From the NCBI RefSeq assembly GCF_014145665.1, contig NZ_JACHTD010000001.1, positions 62,001-126,000 on the forward strand: a stretch of 64,000 nt of DNA. The letters run 5' to 3'. Both the position numbers and the translations under genes were made by a program. Each line of letters begins with the position of its first letter. Positions within the stretch are counted from its first letter, which is position 1. A model generated the notes under the pieces. It saw nothing but the letters and a program-made list of their open reading frames with translations, was not told where the DNA came from and did no database searches. This document shows, in pieces, positions 60,545-64,000 of this stretch. This stretch comes from Myroides sp. NP-2. GTDB lineage: Bacteria; Bacteroidota; Bacteroidia; Flavobacteriales; Flavobacteriaceae.

Positions 60545-61102
60545 GAAGATTCATCGAAGATCGAAACAAAGAACATAGAAATCTGTGCGGTTTGTGCGGT
60601 TTGTGCGGTGCTCGGTTTGTGCGGTTTGCTCGGTTTGCTCGGTGCGCGGTTTGTTTAGTCTCTTCGTTTATAAGATAATTGCACTTTACAAAGTACAAAG
60701 AGCGAAGTGCAAAGAGCGAAGATTCACCGAAGATCGAAACAAAGAACATAGAATTCTGTGCGGTTTGCTCGGTTTGCTCGGTGCGCGGTTTGTGCGGTTT
60801 GTGCGGTTTGTGCGGTTTGCTCGGTTTGCTCGGTGCGCGGTTTGTTTAGTCTCTTCGTTTATAAGATAATTGCACTTTACAAAGTACAAAGTACAAAGAG
60901 CGAAGTACAAAGAGCGAAGTGCAAAGAGCAAAGAGTGAAGATTCACCGAAGATCGAAACAAAGAACATAGAATTCTGTGCTGTTTGCTCGGTTTGCTCGG
61001 TGCGCGGTTTGTTTAGTCTCTTCGTTTATAAGATAATTGCACTTTACAAAGTACAAAGTACAAAGTACAAAGAGCGAAGTGCAAAGAGCAAAGTGCAAAG
61101 AG
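60545..61102 (+). repeat. Three-unit degenerate repeat array with identical 26-bp core
   Basis: Three units of 173, 219 and about 166 bases start with GAAGATTCA at 60545, 60718 and 60937. Each contains a G/T-rich stretch made of 7-9-base words (GTGCGGTTT, GCTCGGTTT, GCTCGGTGC), a 26-bp core identical in all copies (60657-60682, 60848-60873, 61015-61040; central part TCTTCGTTTATAAGATAATT), and a purine-rich tail (ACAAAGT, GCGAAGTGCAAAGAGC) before the next GAAGATTCA. The word number differs between units, which points to slippage. It fills the gap between the pirin promoter and the Crp-type gene. No ORF with codon use like real genes crosses it. Confidence 0.85.
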
Positions 61103-61141
61103 ATAATGGGGTTACACTACCTTGTCTTTTCAAATGCTACA

Positions 61142-61717
61142 CTACTTCATAAGCATTCGCTTCTTTAGCTTACTAAAGAATTCGGGTGTTATTCCCAAAT
61201 AGGATGCGATTTGTTTTTGAGGAAGGCAGTGTTTGATCTCGGGAAAACGCTCACAGAATCGTTCGTATCGCTCTTCTGCGGTTAGAGATAGGTTATCCAT
61301 CAAACGCTGTTGATTGGCGATCAGGGAGCGCTCAATCAAGATGCGAAAGTAGCGTTCCATTTTGGGTACTTGATCAAAGAGGTCGAGTTGTTGTTCTCGT
61401 GTTAAGGTGAGTACCATAGCATCTTCCACGACTTCAATATAGGAATTGCCTGGTTTCTGTGAGAGGAAGCTGTACATATCCGCTATCCACCATCCATTGG
61501 TAGCAAAGCTAACGGTGTGTTCAACAATTTGATCATCAACAAAGTAGTTGCGCAATATTCCCGAAACTACAAAGGTAGAGTTATAGCATATTTCTCCTTC
61601 TAACAAGAGTTTCTCTTTTGCGCTATATCGATGGGATTCAAAGGAATCCAACACCACTTTTTGTTCTATTTCGGTTAGGTTAACATGCTTCGCAATGCTT
61701 TCTAGTAATATATCCAC
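61142..61717 (-). CDS. Crp/Fnr family transcriptional regulator
   Basis: About 191 residues. Cyclic-nucleotide-binding-type beta domain (SAKEKLLLEGEICYNSTFVVSGILRNYFVDD) and C-terminal helix-turn-helix (HCLPQKQIASYLGITPEFFSKLKKRML). No Cys cluster, so not an FNR-type Fe-S sensor. The start is taken as GTG 61717 (MDILLESIAKHVNL), the usual N-terminus of this subfamily; the ORF start at 61777 lies within the neighbour's terminator stem. It lies beside the repeat array and downstream of the aminotransferase on the same strand. Confidence 0.85.
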   Translation of the reverse strand: MDILLESIAKHVNLTEIEQKVVLDSFESHRYSAKEKLLLEGEICYNSTFVVSGILRNYFVDDQIVEHTVSFATNGWWIADMYSFLSQKPGNSYIEVVEDAMVLTLTREQQLDLFDQVPKMERYFRILIERSLIANQQRLMDNLSLTAEERYERFCERFPEIKHCLPQKQIASYLGITPEFFSKLKKRMLMK

Positions 61718-61766
61718 AACAATTAGTTTAGTAGATAAAAATACACTTTTTATTTGATACCTGCAC

Positions 61767-61799
61767 AAAAAAAGCACCTATACAGGGTATAGATGCTTT
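61767..61799 (-). terminator. Terminator of the aminotransferase gene
   Basis: Hairpin AAAGCA(C)CTATAC (61771-61783) / GTATAG(A)TGCTTT (61787-61799) with the A-tract 61767-61773, a T-run on the minus strand. The gene's stop is 25 bases before it. Confidence 0.8.
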
Positions 61800-61823
61800 G
61801 GTTGTATTCTATTTTTTTCGGCT

Positions 61824-63014
61824 TTATTGTAAAGCTTGCTTCATTCGCTTTAAGGCTTCTGTCAATTGGTCTTCGCTTGTTGCATAAGAAAGGCGGATAC
61901 AGTTTGGATTTCCGAATGCATCACCTGTAACAGTTGCAACATGGGCTTTATCTAGTAAATACATCGATAAATCATCTGCGTTATTAATGGTTACACCTTG
62001 TAGGGTTTTCCCAAAGAAAGACGATACATCAGGGAATAGATAGAAGGCTCCATCCGGGACGTTAACTTTAACGCCTGGGATTTCTCTTAGCAATTGAACC
62101 ACTAAATCTCTTCGGTTTCTAAATGCTTGTACCATGTCTTTTAAAACGCTAGGATCAGCATTTACAGCAGCGATGGTTGCGCGTTGTGCAATGGTATTGG
62201 CTCCTGATGTCACTTGTCCTTGCATTTTAGCACATGCTTTGGCAATGAATTCTGGCGCTCCAATATAACCAATACGGTAACCCGTCATAGCAAAGGCTTT
62301 TGAAATACCGTTCACCGTTATGGTGCGGTCAATTAAATTGCCGATTGAACCAATACTGCAATACGCACTTCCAAAATTAATGTGTTCGTAAATTTCATCC
62401 GACAGGATGTAAATAGAAGGGTGTTTATCAAGAACGGCTGCAATAGCTTCTAATTCGGCTTTATTGTACACAGATCCACTAGGATTACATGGTGAACTAA
62501 ACCAAATCATTTTCGTTTTTGGTGTAATAGCCTCTTGTAATTGTTGAGGGGTAATTTTAAAATCGGTGTCAATGGTCGTTGGAACTTCCACAGGTACACC
62601 TGCCGCGATTTTTACAATTTCAGCATAACTAACCCAAAAAGGAGCAGGAATGATTACTTCATCTCCAGGATTGATCAACGCTTGTGCTACATTGAATAAC
62701 GCTTGCTTTGCCCCTGTAGATACGACAATCTGATTGGGCGTATAGGCTAAATTATTATCTCTTTTAAATTTGTTGCTGATCGCTTGTCTTAGCTCTAAAT
62801 ATCCTTCAACGGGAGGGTATTTACTATAATTATCTTTGATCGCTTGAATAGCTGCTTCTTTGATAAAGTCAGGTGTATTAAAATCGGGTTCACCAAGACT
62901 CAAGCTGATAATGTCTATTCCTTGTTCTTTTAGCTCGCGAGCCTTTGCGGCCATCGCTAAAGTCTGTGAAGTTGTAAGATTGTTGATTCTATCTGATAGA
63001 ACTTGAGTTTTCAT
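61824..63014 (-). CDS. Pyridoxal phosphate-dependent aminotransferase, class I (AspC-like)
   Basis: About 396 residues. Features: SLSLGEPDFNTPDFIKEAAI, WFSSPCNPSGSVYNKAELEAI, ILSDEIYEHINF, and the PLP lysine in VNGISKAFAMTGYRIGYI. It is a fold type I aminotransferase, with best resemblance to bacterial aspartate/aromatic aminotransferases (alpha-ketoglutarate partner). ATG 63014 (MKTQVLSDRIN) is selected over 63029. It has its own terminator and is divergent from rsmG. Confidence 0.93.
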   Translation of the reverse strand: MKTQVLSDRINNLTTSQTLAMAAKARELKEQGIDIISLSLGEPDFNTPDFIKEAAIQAIKDNYSKYPPVEGYLELRQAISNKFKRDNNLAYTPNQIVVSTGAKQALFNVAQALINPGDEVIIPAPFWVSYAEIVKIAAGVPVEVPTTIDTDFKITPQQLQEAITPKTKMIWFSSPCNPSGSVYNKAELEAIAAVLDKHPSIYILSDEIYEHINFGSAYCSIGSIGNLIDRTITVNGISKAFAMTGYRIGYIGAPEFIAKACAKMQGQVTSGANTIAQRATIAAVNADPSVLKDMVQAFRNRRDLVVQLLREIPGVKVNVPDGAFYLFPDVSSFFGKTLQGVTINNADDLSMYLLDKAHVATVTGDAFGNPNCIRLSYATSEDQLTEALKRMKQALQ

Positions 63015-63107
63015 AGGTATTAAATACATTTAAATAGTATCACCCAAAGGTAAGTATAATAAATCTATATTATCGTTAAGGGGGCCTTATTTACCAAGAA
63101 AAAAAGC

Positions 63108-63115
63108 TATTTTTG
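63108..63115 (+). promoter_or_regulatory. -7 element for rsmG
   Basis: TATTTTTG fits TAnnTTTG and ends 14 bases before ATG 63130. Confidence 0.55.
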
Positions 63116-63129
63116 TCAAAACTTTTGAA

Positions 63130-63759
63130 ATGGAAGAAATTTTAAAATATTTCCCTAATTTAACTCCAGAACAGATCTCGCAATTTGAGCAATTGGAAGG
63201 GGTGTATAACGAATGGAATGCGAAGATTAACGTTATTTCTCGAAAAGATATACACGAATTATATGTGAAGCATGTATTGCATTCTTTAGGTATCGCCAAG
63301 GTGATGGAATTTGTTCCAGGTAGCCATGTGCTGGACGTTGGTACGGGAGGTGGTTTTCCGGGTATTCCATTGGCTATTATGTTTCCAGAAACGAAGTTCT
63401 ACTTGATTGACATCATCGCTAAGAAAATTCGCGTAGTCAATGAAGTTGTCCAAGCATTGGGACTTAAAAATGTGATAGCGGAACAAAAAAGAGCCGAAAC
63501 AGTAGACGAGAAATTTGATTTTATTGTAAGCCGCGCCGTAACTAATATGCCTGATTTTGTGAAGTGGATTCGACACAAAACGAAAAAGGAAAATAAGCAC
63601 GAATTTGAAAATGGAATCTTATACTTAAAAGGGGGTGACCTAACGGAAGAACTACAAGATTTTCCCAAAGCCGTACAATTTGACTTAAGTCATATTTTTG
63701 ATGATGAATTCTTTGAGACGAAGAAGGTCGTGTATTTACCATTGAAATATAAAGGATAA
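63130..63759 (+). CDS. rsmG: 16S rRNA (guanine-527-N7)-methyltransferase RsmG
   Basis: 209 residues. N-terminal YFPNLTPEQISQFEQLEGVYNEWNAKINVISRKDI and the SAM-binding motif HVLDVGTGGGFPGIPLAI, followed by FDFIVSRAVTNMP. This is the known RsmG/GidB signature. It methylates G527 of 16S rRNA in the ribosome's 530 loop; loss often gives low-level streptomycin resistance. A terminator and then the inverted repeat copy follow. Confidence 0.96.
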   Translation: MEEILKYFPNLTPEQISQFEQLEGVYNEWNAKINVISRKDIHELYVKHVLHSLGIAKVMEFVPGSHVLDVGTGGGFPGIPLAIMFPETKFYLIDIIAKKIRVVNEVVQALGLKNVIAEQKRAETVDEKFDFIVSRAVTNMPDFVKWIRHKTKKENKHEFENGILYLKGGDLTEELQDFPKAVQFDLSHIFDDEFFETKKVVYLPLKYKG

Positions 63760-63784
63760 ATGGAGATAGGTGGATTTATCCTAT

Positions 63785-63827
63785 AAAAAAAGGTTCGGTC
63801 TTTGGATGAAGATCGAACCTTTTTTTT
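63785..63827 (+). terminator. Terminator of rsmG
   Basis: AAAAAAAGGTTCG (63785-63797) / CGAACCTTTTTTT (63814-63826), with a loop of 16 that can pair further (GGTC/GATC), then T-run. Confidence 0.88.
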
Positions 63828-63838
63828 GTTCTTTGTTT

Positions 63839-64000
63839 TTTGCTTTTTGCTTTTTGCTCTTTGCACTTCGCTCTTTGTTTTTTTGAAGAAATACCTCTTT
63901 GTAAAGCGCAATTATCTTATAAACGAAGAGACTGTACAAACCGCGCACCGAGCAAACCGCACAAACCGCACAAACCGAGCAGACCGCGCACCTTACAAAC
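63839..64000 (-). repeat. Inverted copy of the repeat array (truncated by window end)
   Basis: In reverse complement this carries the same parts as the units at 60545-61102: CGGTTTG/CTCGGTT words, an identical 26-bp core (63908-63933) and purine-rich words (GCGAAGTGCAAAGAGC, then AAAAAGC-type repeats). It starts 12 bases after the rsmG terminator and continues past the window edge. So the repeat family is dispersed and present in both orientations. Confidence 0.85.

Noticed and set aside
60545..61102. CRISPR array
   Set aside because: Repeats are not of uniform length, spacers are not unique, and no cas gene is present in the window.
60585..61152. Overlapping open frames of 70-94 residues on both strands across the repeat array, with Arg/Val/Cys-rich repeated translations
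   Set aside because: They come from the G/T-rich and purine-rich repeat words; no start signals and no normal codon use.
61718..61777. Upstream GTG start of the Crp/Fnr regulator
   Set aside because: It would place the first codons in the stem of the neighbour's terminator; GTG 61717 gives the normal family N-terminus.
63690..63911. 73-residue minus-strand frame at the rsmG end
   Set aside because: It spans the rsmG terminator and the low-complexity start of the repeat; its Lys/Ser-rich translation is a by-product.

Overview
The window is a gene-dense, AT-rich bacterial chromosome segment from the Bacteroidota, most likely the family Flavobacteriaceae. A Myroides-like genus is my guess from protein style; no 16S is present. 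The evidence is: promoter -7 elements of the TAnnTTTG type in front of many genes (for example before tRNA-Leu, the DEAD-box helicase, HMG-CoA reductase, mevalonate decarboxylase, the pseudouridine synthase and rsmG), few Shine-Dalgarno sequences, SusC/BtuB-style TonB receptor plus surface lipoprotein organisation, a mevalonate pathway with class II HMG-CoA reductase and a GYDIA-type GHMP kinase, MiaE, LpxB, and C-terminal processing protease of the Tsp type.

Layout. 1-5.1 kb: the end of a TonB-dependent receptor followed by three surface lipoproteins (DUF5074 beta-propeller, a 'cell surface protein', Ig-like plus DUF4465), resembling vitamin B12 capture operons of Bacteroides. 5.3-11.2 kb: EamA permease, DUF456 protein, small lipoprotein, UPF0104-type membrane protein, then ruvC-hemW-cyclase-MmcQ/YjbR. 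11.2-13.7 kb: BlaI-type repressor, M56/BlaR-type sensor with TonB C-terminus, and an exported protein, with an inverted repeat over the promoter. 13.9-18.1 kb: HEAT-like protein, miaE, glycosyltransferase, M20 dipeptidase, tRNA-Leu(UAG). 18.3-25.5 kb: lipoprotein, DEAD-box helicase, putP-like symporter, a large conserved protein of unknown function, MscS channel. 25.5-34.8 kb: GH25 lysozyme, OppC-like permease, tail-specific protease, then surE-(membrane protein)-lpxB-NlpC/P60-comEC. 34.8-44.8 kb: thioredoxin-like protein, four successive POT-family peptide transporters and a DPP-IV-type peptidase, all on the minus strand: a di/tripeptide utilisation block.

45.4-58.0 kb: isoprenoid genes scattered among other genes: HMG-CoA reductase, GYDIA kinase, diphosphomevalonate decarboxylase, mevalonate kinase, and a UbiA-type prenyltransferase. 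Between them are a BaiN-like flavoprotein, several small membrane/lipoproteins and an LpoB/COG3014 envelope cluster. 58-64 kb: rRNA pseudouridine synthase, YceI, pirin, Crp/Fnr regulator, aminotransferase and rsmG. Between pirin and the Crp-type regulator lies a striking array of three degenerate repeat units (60545-61102), each with an identical 26-bp core; a fourth copy in inverted orientation begins at 63839 and runs off the window.

How it fits together: the window mixes housekeeping functions (tRNA modification, ribosome methylation, envelope biogenesis, recombination) with nutrient acquisition (TonB system, peptide transport, proline symport). The least explained elements are the dispersed repeat, the GYDIA kinase's exact role in the mevalonate pathway, and the 595-residue protein at 22494-24281.
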